DNA from: DSNY01 sp016861185
GTDB lineage: Bacteria; Pseudomonadota; Gammaproteobacteria; Burkholderiales; Burkholderiaceae_F
DNA length: 12,535 nucleotides
NCBI GenBank assembly: GCA_030263275.1
Contig: SZOR01000113.1
Location: forward strand, 1-12,535
Reading direction: 5' to 3'
Shown: piece by piece, positions 1 to 8,400 of the stretch
How positions within the stretch are numbered: the first letter of the stretch is position 1
Layout: each line of letters opens with the position of its first letter
Notes under the pieces: generated by a model
Told to the model about the DNA's origin: nothing
Seen by the model: the letters and a program-made list of their open reading frames with translations, nothing else
The model's database searches: none
Position numbers and translations under genes: made by a program

Positions 1-397
1 TAGGCGACGCCGGCTTTCCCTCGGACCGCGCCCGGCAAAGCGTGCCGCCGGACGCTTTGCGATCGCGGGAGGGCGGCGATGAGATACGAGCTGTACTACC
101 GGTCGACGTTCCCAGTGGCGGCCGGACTGAACGACGCCTTTTGGCGAACGAACGGGCCGCTCGCCGCCCGTCTCGCATCGACCCGCCGGCCGCCTTTCGA
201 CGCACAGGAATCTTTCGGCGTAATCCGGAGCTGGATGCGGCGTGACTGGCCGCCTGTCTCCGGCGGAATCGCGCGGCAGCCATCCCGCACGCTCACAACC
301 GCGTCGCGCGCGGGCTCCGGCGCGGCCGGCCCGTCGAGCGCCACGCGGCCGATTCGAAGATAGACTGGGCGGTCTTCCATCCCGACCGGAGCGAACG
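1..397. other. Intergenic/unassigned leader region, no defensible gene
   Basis: I see no complete gene here. An ATG at 79 has a good Shine-Dalgarno run (GGGAGGG, 67-73). The first residues read MRYELYY, which resembles the start of some glutathione S-transferases, but the frame then loses any resemblance and ends at 363 as a Ser/Arg/Pro-rich string typical of non-coding high-GC DNA. The other open frames across this stretch have the same low-complexity look. A 9-bp hairpin lies at 35-60. The final bases (388-391, GGAG) are the ribosome-binding site of the next gene. Confidence 0.5.
35..60. repeat. 9-bp inverted repeat (hairpin)
   Basis: The left arm gcaaagcgt (35-43) is the exact reverse complement of acgctttgc (52-60), with an 8-base loop. 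No T-run follows on either strand, so it is not a textbook terminator. It could be the end signal of a gene lying to the left of the window. Confidence 0.4.
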
Positions 398-1132
398 ATG
401 GCTGCACCGATCACGTCGACCAGCCGCACTGCGGCCGAGCACCGTTTCTTCACGGCGATGGCGCTGGCGGTCCTGGTGACCGTCTTCGTCGGCTTCTCGC
501 GCAGCTTCTTTCTGCGGCCGATGTTTCCGGATTGGCCCGCGCCCTACGAAACGATCTTCTACGTGCACGGCACGGTGTTCGCCGCGTGGGTCGGCCTGCT
601 GCTCGTTCAGACGTCGCTGGTCGCCGCCGGACGAACCGATCTGCATCGCAAGGCAGGCGTGTTCGGCGCACTGCTGGCAGTCGCGATGCTGATCCTCGGG
701 ACCGTCGCGGCGCTGATCGCCGCACGACGCGCGACCGGATTCGTCGGCGTGCCGGTTCCGCCGCTGCAGTTTCTCGCGGTTCCGATCTTCGACATGGTGC
801 TGTTCCCCGCGTTCGTCGCGCTCGCGCTCTTTCGCCGGCGCGAGCCGCAGTACCACAAGCGCCTGATGCTGCTGGCGACGATCGTTCTGACCACCGCGGC
901 GATCGCACGCTGGCCCGGTGTGTTCGAGTTGGGTCCGTTGGCGTTCTTCGGCTTGACGGACCTGTTCGTCGTGGCGCTCGCGATATGGGATCGACGCGTG
1001 CTCGGTCGGCTGCATCCCGTCACGTTGTGGGGCGGACTGACGCTCGTCGCCTCGCAACCGCTGCGGCTCGTCGTGTCGGGTACCGACGCCTGGCTCGCGT
1101 TCGCGCGCTGGGCGACCGGGCTGCTCGGTTAG
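398..1132 (+). CDS. Seven-helix integral membrane protein of unknown function
   Basis: The protein is 244 residues. I chose the ATG at 398 because GGAG (388-391) sits six bases upstream and the in-frame extension from 242 is Arg/Pro/Ser-rich with no protein-like character. Hydrophobic segments, probably helices, lie near residues 17-37, 52-76, 86-109, 124-145, 154-172, 181-197 and 205-225. Histidines sit at or near helix ends: FYVHG (H57), TDLHRK (H83), QYHKRL (H153) and RLHP (H206). The spacing recalls DUF2306/cytochrome-b561-like hypothetical membrane proteins, but I cannot assign a family with certainty, and heme binding is only a possibility raised by the paired histidines. It stands alone: 250 bases separate it from the next gene. 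Inner-membrane location is inferred from the helices. Confidence 0.85.
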   Translation: MAAPITSTSRTAAEHRFFTAMALAVLVTVFVGFSRSFFLRPMFPDWPAPYETIFYVHGTVFAAWVGLLLVQTSLVAAGRTDLHRKAGVFGALLAVAMLILGTVAALIAARRATGFVGVPVPPLQFLAVPIFDMVLFPAFVALALFRRREPQYHKRLMLLATIVLTTAAIARWPGVFELGPLAFFGLTDLFVVALAIWDRRVLGRLHPVTLWGGLTLVASQPLRLVVSGTDAWLAFARWATGLLG

Positions 1133-1382
1133 CCGCGCCTGCCGCGCTGTCGCACGATGCCTGTCACGCCGTCCGCGCGCAACGGCGCGATCACCGGCGC
1201 GGCGAAACGATGGCGGTGGCGACCGGTCCCAGCGGCGAGATTGCGTCCATCCGTGCCGCCCCGCCGACGCGTTCCCCGCGTGGCGTGGTGGCGGGTGCAG
1301 CAAGCGCGCTGAGACGGGTATGCCCGCCGCGCCGAGCGGCACCAGCCTGTGCTCGGACCCGACCACGTCAAGGAGGCAAGCC

Positions 1383-1868
1383 ATGCAACTGACCACCGTC
1401 CGTATCGACAAGCCGGCCGACCTCAACTTCATCCTCGGCCAGTCGCACTTCATCAAGACGGTCGAGGACCTGCACGAGGCGATCGTGCAGACCGTGCCGC
1501 AGATGAAGTTCGGCATCGCCTTCTGCGAGGCCAGCGGCCCGTCGCTGGTGCGCTTCAGCGGTAACGACGAGGCGCTGATCGAACTGGCGAAGAAGAACGC
1601 GCTGGCGCTTTCCTGCGGTCACTGCTTCATCGTGTTCGTCAGCGGCGGGTTCCCGATCAACGTGCTGAACACGATCAAGGCCGTGCCCGAGGTGTGCGGC
1701 ATCTACTGCGCCACCGCCAACCCGGTCGAGGTGATCGTCGCCGAAACCGAAGGCGGGCGCGGCATCCTCGGCGTCATCGACGGCGAAAAGAGCAAAGGCG
1801 TCGAGTCGGAGTCCGACATCGCCGCGCGCAAGCAGCTTCTGCGCAGGTTCGGCTACAAGCTCGGCTGA
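1383..1868 (+). CDS. Adenosine-specific kinase family protein (PF04008)
   Basis: The protein is 161 residues, the normal full length for this small single-domain family, which is known from archaeal and thermophile structures and named for adenosine/AMP binding. The physiological role is poorly established. Recognisable family stretches are the start with an N-F-x-L-G-Q-S-H-F motif (residues 15-23), MKFGIAFCEASGP (41-53), the Cys/His pair in LSCGHCF (77-82), SGGFPINVLN (87-96), YCATANP (108-114) and the Gly-rich GGRGILGVIDG loop (124-134). The start is fixed by a perfect AGGAGG (1371-1376) six bases before the ATG. Earlier in-frame ATGs lack this. The product is expected to be cytoplasmic. 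It is monocistronic and ends just before a pair of hairpins. Family assignment is confident; the actual reaction is not shown by the sequence. Confidence 0.93.
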   Translation: MQLTTVRIDKPADLNFILGQSHFIKTVEDLHEAIVQTVPQMKFGIAFCEASGPSLVRFSGNDEALIELAKKNALALSCGHCFIVFVSGGFPINVLNTIKAVPEVCGIYCATANPVEVIVAETEGGRGILGVIDGEKSKGVESESDIAARKQLLRRFGYKLG

Positions 1869-1878
1869 CGGCGTCACC

Positions 1879-1900
1879 CGCGATCGGCTCGAAGATCGCG
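1879..1900. terminator. Small hairpin after the adenosine-kinase-like gene
   Basis: The arms cgcgatc (1879-1885) and gatcgcg (1894-1900) pair perfectly over 7 bp with an 8-base loop, 10 bases beyond the stop codon at 1868. There is no T-tract, so termination is uncertain. It may act together with the larger hairpin at 1922-1956. Confidence 0.35.
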
Positions 1901-1921
1901 GCGCGCAGCGTGTGGCTCATC

Positions 1922-1956
1922 GGCTCGCGGCGATCCCGTACGGATCGCCGCGAGCC
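1922..1956. terminator. 15-bp perfect inverted repeat, probable bidirectional terminator
   Basis: The arms at 1922-1936 and 1942-1956 are exact reverse complements over 15 bp, with a 5-base loop (cgtac). The hairpin lies between two convergent genes that end at 1868 (+) and 1972 (-), where a shared terminator is expected. On the plus strand a modest T-rich stretch (ttgctt) follows the stem. On the minus strand no T-run is present, so termination in that direction would depend on stem strength. Confidence 0.7.
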
Positions 1957-1971
1957 TTGCTTCGAACTGCG

Positions 1972-4900
1972 CTACTGCTGCGCGAGCCGCAGCTTCGCGC
2001 CGGCACCGGCGTTGGTGAACGTGTAGTTCAGGCCGGTGCCGCTCGTCACGTCGCACGGATTGGCGCCGTTGCACGCGCTCGACGCTGTCGTGTACTTGCC
2101 CTGCGCATCCGCGCCTTGCACGCTCGCGGCCCAGGTGTTGCCCACCGCGCTCCCCGTCACGTTGGCGGCGACCGACACGCGCACGCGCGTGGAGGTGGCC
2201 GTCAGCGTGTTGTTGCCCGGCGCAGCCAAGGTGCCGAGATCGAAGCTCGAGGTGCCGTCGCCGGCCAGCCGCAACGCGTCGGCGCCCTTGATCGTCGCGT
2301 TGCGCACCGTCAGCGCATACGGCTTGGCGCCGGCGAGATTGACCGCGATCTGCGTTCCCGCGTCGATCGCGCCGCCGTTGACGGCGAGCGTGCCGCCGTT
2401 GTTCAGCGACACGCCGAGGCCATTGCCGGAGATCGAGACGCCGGTGAGCGTGACGTTCGGCCGCCCGTACAGGTTCGCGCTGCCATCGAAGCCGATCTGC
2501 CCGGCGACGATCGCGCCCAGCACCGCCGGGTTGGCGAGCGCGCCGGTGGCGATCGTGCTGTTGGTGGCGACGACCGTCGGCGTGCCCTCGCGCAACTGCA
2601 TGCCGCCGCCGTTGCAGTTCTTCAGCGTCGCGCCCTGCAGCGTGATGCTGGGCGTGGCCACGGGGCCGGCGCCGGCATCCTGCAGGATGCACGGTCCGCC
2701 CTGGTTGCCGAGGTCGATCGTGCTGTTGGTCAGCGTCACCGCGCTGGTGAAGCCGGCCACGTCGATCGCCGGGTTGGCGCTCGCCCACGCGAGCGCCGTG
2801 TTGGCGATCGTCACGTTGGCGAGCGTCAGCTTGGCGCCGTGCGTCACCCTGAACGCGCTCGCCAGCGCGGCGCCGGTGTTGCGGTCGATCACGCCGCCGT
2901 TGACCGTCAGCTCGGCGCTGTCCGCCACGGTGGCGAAGCCGCTCACGCCGACCGGCGCGTAGTTGTGCGTGGCCACGCCCTTGGGGTCGAGGAAGACCTG
3001 GGCGGTGCCGCTTGCCACGATGCCGTGATCGAGGTTGCTCGTGCCGAGCTTGACCCATTGCGGGCGCTCGATCGTCAGCGTGCCGCCGCTGGCCAGCACG
3101 CGGCCGGCGGAGGACACGTCGAAGTTCACGCCCGAGATCGAGCCGCCGTTCGGGAACTGCAGCGTGAAGCCGATCGAGACGCCGCCGTCGCTGACCGCCT
3201 TGATCGCCGTGCCGGCGGGCACCGTGCGGCCGATGAAGGGGTTCGACACGCCTTCGGTGGTTGGCGTGAACGCGCCGTTCTGCAGCCAGACCGTGCCGCC
3301 GCCCGCCGTGGTGAAAGCTTTGGCGAGCGTCTTGAACGGCGCCGCGGGCGTACCCGGGTTGCTGTCGCTGCCGCTCGCCGCGTTGACGAACACCTCGTTG
3401 GCGGCCGGCGCCGACACGTTCACCGTCACCGGGTTGCTGGTCGTCTGATTGTTCGCGGCGTCGAACGCAGCCGCGGTGTACGACTGCGTGCCGATGTCCG
3501 CGGACGTGTAGGCCGGCGTCGTGTAGACGAACGGCGGCGCGGCTTTTTCGAACACCTTGGCGCCGTTGCGGTGGAACTCCACTTTCACCACGCCGACGTT
3601 GTCGCTCGCGGTCGCGGTCAGCTCGACCGTCTGGCCGACGAAGGCGTTGTTCGCGGACGCGGCCAGGCTCACGCTCGGCGCCTGCGTATCGGGCACCGTC
3701 ACCGTCACCGCGTTGCTGGTCGCGCTATTGCCGGCCGCATCGGATGCCACCGCCGTGTACGCGTGCGTGCCGATATCGGCATCGGTGAACGCCGGCGGCG
3801 TGAAGGCGAACGGCGCCGTGCCGTCCTCGCCGATCTTGGCCGCGTTGCGGAAGAACTCGACTTTCGCCACGCCGACGTTGTCGGTCGCATCCGCCGTCAG
3901 CGTCACGCTCTGGCCGACCGGCACCGTGTTGGCCGAGGCCGTCAGGCTCACCGCCGGCGGTTGCGTGTCGGAGGGCGGCGCGGCGCTCACCGTGACGACC
4001 ACCTGCGCGCCGCTGCTCGCGTTGCCGGCGGCGTCAAACGCATAGGCGACAAACGACTGCGGCACGCCGACGTCGGCGGCCGTGAACGGTCCGAACGCCT
4101 GCGTGTACGGCGCGCTCGTGTCCTGGCCGATCAACACGTTGTCGCGATAGAACTCGACTCGCGTCACACCCACGTCGTCGGCCGCGTTGGCGGTCAGCAC
4201 GATTGACTGGCCGACCGCGACGTTGGTGGCACTCGCGCTCAGGCTCACCGTCGGCTTCACGCCGTCGATCGTCACCTGGAACCGGATCACCTTGCTGCCG
4301 CTGTTGCCGTTCTTGTCGAAGGCGCGCATCACTAGCCCGTAGCGGGCGTTGTCGGCCGCCGTGAACGAGAACGTTGCCGTGTATGGAGACGCCGTCTTGG
4401 TCGCCAGCGTCACCGTCGGCTTCGGCGTTTCGTTCGGCGCCGGCAGATGAATGCGGATGAACTCGACCCGGTCCACGGCCTTGTTGTCGGTCGCGTTGAC
4501 CGTCACCGTGATCGGGTCCGGCGTGCGCACGACGTACTGGCCGAATGCGTCTTGCTCCGTCACGCTGACGCTCGCGATCGTGACGGTGGGCGCGACGTTG
4601 TCGAACAGCACGCCCCAGATGCCGGGCCCGAGGTCGCGTACCTTGCACGTGAGCTTGGTCACGGTCGGCACGCAGTTGCCGATCGAGAGCGCGGCGTTGG
4701 CGCTGAGCTTGGCGATCTGCGGCGGCACGATGCAAGGACCGTCGTTAAGCAAGTCGTCGGCATCGGCGTCGCCGTCGCCGTCCTTGTCGCAGCCGAAGGC
4801 GAATGTATCGCTCATCCGCCGCACCCGCGCGGCCTGCGCAGTGGGAGTTTCGGTCTCGACTTCGTAATCGGCATCGGCACCGAGCATCGCGCCGTTGCCG

Positions 4901-5184
4901 CCGATCTCGTAGAAGCCGCCCGGCGCAAACCCCACGTCGCTCGGCCGCGGCGCGTTCGGCGCCGCGGTCAGCGTGACCGTCATCGGCGCTGCGGCCGCAC
5001 CGGGCGGCACGATCAGCTTCGCCTTGTTGTCGGCGGAGGTGACCGTGCCGCCGCTCGGCGTGATGTTCGGCTGCGGCGGTGGCGGTGGAGGCGAATCGCC
5101 GCCGCCGCCGCAGCCGGCCGCGAAAGCCGCCATCGCCGCGAGCGCCAGCGCGCGTCCGAACTTCGATCCGGGTAACCGTGTCAT
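1972..5184 (-). CDS. Surface lipoprotein with Ig-like repeats and C-terminal parallel beta-helix
   Basis: The protein is 1070 residues. A signal peptide ends in the lipobox F-A-A-G-C, predicting lipidation at Cys25. The following glycines lack the Asp+2 inner-membrane retention signal, so an outer-membrane anchor is likely. A proline-run tether (32-37) follows. At 133-143 alternating Asp residues (D133, 135, 137, 139, 141, 143) form an EF-hand/dockerin-like calcium loop flanked by Cys132 and Cys151. One divergent Ig-like unit (~197-307) precedes three clear repeats (~310-400, 410-497, 502-591), each with a D-[ND]-V-G-V-x-[KR]-V-E-F core, like bacterial Ig (Big_7-type) domains. Residues ~597-660 look like DUF1565 (VFVNAASGSDSNPGT, then PFKTLAKA), opening a beta-helix region that fills the rest. 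AGGAGG (5191-5196) is six bases before the ATG. It is the last gene of the cluster. Ligand binding or polysaccharide attachment are guesses. Confidence 0.92.
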   Translation of the reverse strand: MTRLPGSKFGRALALAAMAAFAAGCGGGGDSPPPPPPQPNITPSGGTVTSADNKAKLIVPPGAAAAPMTVTLTAAPNAPRPSDVGFAPGGFYEIGGNGAMLGADADYEVETETPTAQAARVRRMSDTFAFGCDKDGDGDADADDLLNDGPCIVPPQIAKLSANAALSIGNCVPTVTKLTCKVRDLGPGIWGVLFDNVAPTVTIASVSVTEQDAFGQYVVRTPDPITVTVNATDNKAVDRVEFIRIHLPAPNETPKPTVTLATKTASPYTATFSFTAADNARYGLVMRAFDKNGNSGSKVIRFQVTIDGVKPTVSLSASATNVAVGQSIVLTANAADDVGVTRVEFYRDNVLIGQDTSAPYTQAFGPFTAADVGVPQSFVAYAFDAAGNASSGAQVVVTVSAAPPSDTQPPAVSLTASANTVPVGQSVTLTADATDNVGVAKVEFFRNAAKIGEDGTAPFAFTPPAFTDADIGTHAYTAVASDAAGNSATSNAVTVTVPDTQAPSVSLAASANNAFVGQTVELTATASDNVGVVKVEFHRNGAKVFEKAAPPFVYTTPAYTSADIGTQSYTAAAFDAANNQTTSNPVTVNVSAPAANEVFVNAASGSDSNPGTPAAPFKTLAKAFTTAGGGTVWLQNGAFTPTTEGVSNPFIGRTVPAGTAIKAVSDGGVSIGFTLQFPNGGSISGVNFDVSSAGRVLASGGTLTIERPQWVKLGTSNLDHGIVASGTAQVFLDPKGVATHNYAPVGVSGFATVADSAELTVNGGVIDRNTGAALASAFRVTHGAKLTLANVTIANTALAWASANPAIDVAGFTSAVTLTNSTIDLGNQGGPCILQDAGAGPVATPSITLQGATLKNCNGGGMQLREGTPTVVATNSTIATGALANPAVLGAIVAGQIGFDGSANLYGRPNVTLTGVSISGNGLGVSLNNGGTLAVNGGAIDAGTQIAVNLAGAKPYALTVRNATIKGADALRLAGDGTSSFDLGTLAAPGNNTLTATSTRVRVSVAANVTGSAVGNTWAASVQGADAQGKYTTASSACNGANPCDVTSGTGLNYTFTNAGAGAKLRLAQQ
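3412..4257 (-). repeat. Three tandem Ig-like coding repeats
   Basis: The lipoprotein gene contains three consecutive units of about 270 bases, at roughly 3985-4257, 3694-3957 and 3412-3681. Each encodes V-S-L-x-A-S-A-x-x, then V-G-Q, then a D-[ND]-V-G-V-x-[KR]-V-E-F-[YFH]-R core, and finally A-F-D/S-D-A-A-[GN]-N. They are similar but not identical, so duplication is old or the copies have diverged. A fourth, more divergent unit lies upstream in the coding direction (about 4264-4596). Confidence 0.8.
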
Positions 5185-5210
5185 GACCGTCCTCCTGTGC
5201 TTTGTCAGCC

Positions 5211-5411
5211 TCAGCGCAGACCGGACGGGCCGCGCTGCGGATACGTCAGGCGGGCGAGGTAACGGACGAGCTCGAGCGGAGAGTCGAACTCCACCACCTG
5301 CGCCGGTGCCAAACCGACTTCACGCAGCGCGGCGCGCCAGGCCGCATCGCGGGCGGCGGGGCGGATGTCGAGTTCGAAATGCCGGATCGCGTTCGGGTCG
5401 TCGCCTTGCAT
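5211..5411 (-). CDS. Small 66-residue protein of unknown function, between regulator and lipoprotein
   Basis: I do not recognise this gene. From the ATG at 5411 it encodes MQGDDPNAIRHFELDIRP, then an amphipathic Arg/Ala helix (DAAWRAALREVG, 22-33), then QVVEFDSPLELVRYLARL (38-55) and a short basic tail. The alternation of predicted strand, helix, strand, helix and a balanced residue mix look like a small folded protein, unlike the Arg/Pro/Ser-rich shadow frames nearby. GAGG sits six bases before the ATG. The frame stays open upstream to 5621 within the regulator's coding region, but those residues look non-coding; a TTG start 20 codons upstream is possible. It begins 73 bases after the regulator stop and ends 26 bases before the lipoprotein start, so cotranscription is likely. 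No signal peptide or membrane segment is visible. Confidence 0.65.
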   Translation of the reverse strand: MQGDDPNAIRHFELDIRPAARDAAWRAALREVGLAPAQVVEFDSPLELVRYLARLTYPQRGPSGLR

Positions 5412-5443
5412 CGCCAACCTCGCGCGCAGTGTGGCGAGGCGGG

Positions 5444-5462
5444 CGTTGCAAAGACGTTGCAA
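5444..5462 (-). promoter_or_regulatory. 8-bp direct repeat with 11-bp period, candidate SARP-type operator
   Basis: The octamer cgttgcaa occurs at 5444-5451 and again at 5455-5462, exactly 11 bases apart (one helical turn). On the minus strand this reads ttgcaacg, 3 bases, ttgcaacg. It lies in the 73-base gap between the SARP-type regulator and the small gene. SARP activators are known to bind heptameric direct repeats with 11- or 22-bp spacing just upstream of a -10 element. The downstream minus-strand bases contain only a weak -10 match (cacact, 5428-5433). Chance cannot be excluded. Confidence 0.4.
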
Positions 5463-5484
5463 CGGCGTGCGGAGGATTCGCCGG

Positions 5485-8400
5485 CTAACGGCCCCCCAGC
5501 AGATCCGCGTGCAGCGCTTCGAACTTCGCGCGCAAGGGCGGCTCGGCGGCGAGGCTGGCGGCGAGCCGCTCGACCTCGCTGCGCGCGACGGCGCGATGCT
5601 CCGCGGCGCGCTGCGCCGCATCCGAGCGGGCCTGCAGCGCAGCGGCGAGCTGGCGGCGCAGTTCGATCGCCTCCAGCGCCGGGGTTTTCGGCAGCATGCG
5701 CTCGGCCGCGTCGATCAGTTCGCCGCAGTCGAGCGCCAGCGCGCTGCGCACCGCCAGCCGCAGCGCGAGCGGACTGGCCGCGTGCATGATCAGCGGGGGT
5801 GCGGCGAGCGGCACGCCCCGCGGCTCGAGCGCCGCGAGCGCCTGCGTCGCGCGGCCGGCAGCAAGATGGGCATAGGCGTGCCAGTAAGCGATCAACTCGT
5901 CCTTGATGTTGACGGATACGGCGGGCGACACGGTGGACGCCAACCGGGCGGCGATCGCATCGGCATCTTCCGGCAGACGGTAGACCATCGAGAAGAAGGC
6001 AACTGCCGGTGCGCCAGTCGGCAGATACGCGGGCGACTTGGGCAGGTCGCGATACACCGCCGTCGCCGCGTCGCGGTCGCCGCACCACCACAACAAGCGC
6101 GCCAACACGTACCAGGGAAAGAAATCCGGAACGCCGCCGCGGTTCTCGTCGATCAGCCGCACGGCTTCGCGCGCGGCGCGCAGCGCGACGCCCAGATCGC
6201 CTTTGGCCGCGAACAGCTCCGCGCGCCTGACCTGAAGTCGATGCTGGGTCGCGTTGTCGTCGACGAAGCGAAGCAGATCGGTCGCCCGATCGAGCAGCGC
6301 CTCGGCGCGCGCGTATTCGGCGGCGTCGAGACAGAACTTGATGTAGTTGGTGAGGGTATTGCGCAGCAGCAGCACGCTGCTCATCCGCTCGCTCTCGGCC
6401 AGCGCCTCGTCCATGTAGGCGAAGCACGGTGCGGTGTTGCCCTGCATGTGCTGCGTGTAGGCGAGCAGATTGAGCGCGCGCACCCGCGCTTCGATCTCCC
6501 CTGTTTGCGCAAACAATTGCGCGGCCCGGCGAAAGTGCTCCGCGGCGGTGACGTTGTCGCTGAAACTCGTCGCGAGATTGCCGAGGCCGTAATGCAGCGC
6601 GCCGACGTAGCGGGGCGCAAGATCCGCAGCGACCAGTTCGCGCTCGTAGATCGCGCGCGCTTCGTCGTAACGCGCTTCCTCGGTCAGCGCGAACGCACGA
6701 TCGGCAACCAACTCTTCGCGCAGCCGAGGCGGCAGCAGGGCAAAGCCGGCGTGGTCGCACGCGCGCTGCGCGTGCCCGACCGCTTCGGCGTAGCGCTGCC
6801 CCAGCATCGCGCGGCGCGTACGGCGCACCAGGACCTCCGCGGCGAGCGCGGCCGAGTTCGCCTGCACGGCCAGCGCGTCGAACGCATCGAGCTCCGCGTC
6901 CATGCCCGCCAGATCGTGCAGCGTGCGCAGCAGTTCGATGCGCGCGCGGCGGATCTCGATCTGCCGGTCGAGATCCGGCCCGAGCGCCAGCGCCGCTGCG
7001 TAGTGCGCCAGCGCCTCGCGTTGCGCGAACACGCGTTCGGCGGCTTCGGCGGCGGCGATGCGCCAGCGCAGCGCCTCAGTGCCGCGGCCGGCCTGCTCGA
7101 AGTGCAACGCGATGCGATCCGGCCGCGCCTGCTGCGCTTCGAGCGTCTGCGCGAGCCGGCCGTGGATCAGCCGCCGGCGCTCGCCGCTCAGGCTCGAAGC
7201 CAGCGCGTCGCGCGCCAGATCGTGCACGAAGCGATACGCGCTCTGCGGCGCGGTCTGCGTTTCGGCAAGCAACTGCACGCCCACCGCGCGCTCCAGCCCT
7301 TCGAGCGCCTCCCAGTCCGACAGCGCCGTGGCCGGCCGCACTTCGTCGAGCGTGAAGCCGTCGGCGGTCAGCGCGGCCGTTTCGAGCACGCGCCGCGCGG
7401 CCGGTCCCAGGCGCTCGACGCGTTCCAGCACCGTCTGCCGCACGGTGGGCGGCACCGGCAGCTCCGCGTAGTCGGTCGTGGCGTCGTCGTAGCGCGTCGA
7501 CCATTGGCCGTCGGCGCCGATCGTCAGTTCGCCGCTGTCGAACAGGTAACGCAGCGTCTCCAGCACGAAGAACACGTTGCCCGAGGTCGCGCGCTGCAGC
7601 CGGGCGGCGAAGCGATCGCCGCGCGAAGTTCCGGACAGCGCGCGCAGCAGCGCGAGCGTGGTCGCTTCGTCGAACGGCGCCAGCTCGATGCGCTGCGCGA
7701 GCCCGCTGCGCTCCAGCAACCGCAGCGCGTCGCGCGCCGGCTCGCGTTCCGCCAGTTCGTGCACGCGCGCGGTGGCGAGCACGCGCGGTGTGGAATCGGC
7801 GGCCCGCGCGCGCCGGTGCGCCAGATGCACGACGAACGCAAGGGTGGACGTGTCGGCCCAATGCAGGTCGTCGAAACACAGCGCACCGGCGGGGCCGACC
7901 CACGCGGTGAACGCGCCGGCCAGCGCTTCGAACAGGCGCGTGCGCGCGGCCTCGGGCGAGAGCTTCGGTTCGTCCGCCTCGGGTGCACCGCTCGCCAGTT
8001 GCGGCAGCAGGCGGGCCAGTTCGCGGCGGATGTCGGCCGGCAGCACCGCGATGCGGGCCGCGCGTTCGGTGTCATCGAGCGCGCCGCTCAGCCCTTCGGC
8101 GATCGCGTAGAACGGTGCGTCGCGCGCGATCTCGGCGCAGCGGATCGAAATCGCGGCCGGCAGTCGGCGCGCCGCTTCGCTCATCAGCCGCGACTTGCCG
8201 ACACCCGCTTCGCCGATCACCAGCACGACCGGCGCGCCGGCCGCACCGATGCGCGCCAGCTCGGGGGCGCGCCCGATCAGCGCGGCTTCGAAGCGGACCA
8301 GTCCCGCGGCGGCGCGCGTCGCCAGCGGCGCGAGCTTCTCGGCGGCGCGGATCCGTTCGGCGAGCGCAGCGGTTTCCGGCAGCGGCTCCAGGCCCAGCTC

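Noticed and set aside
1129..1371. 80-residue minus-strand frame and a 50-residue plus-strand frame (from 1157) in the gap before the adenosine-kinase-like gene
   Set aside because: Both are Arg/Thr/Pro-rich, lack ribosome sites and resemble random GC-rich translation. I treat 1133-1382 as intergenic.
1912..4206. Long plus-strand open frame (764 codons) opposite the lipoprotein gene
   Set aside because: The translation is Arg/Ala/His/Gly-rich low complexity with no domains, typical of the antisense of a high-GC gene; the minus-strand frame has a lipobox, Ig repeats and a perfect ribosome site.
3412..4257. Tandem repeats considered as a CRISPR or non-coding satellite array
   Set aside because: The units are about 270 bases, diverged, and keep an open frame encoding Ig-like domains, so they are protein repeats.
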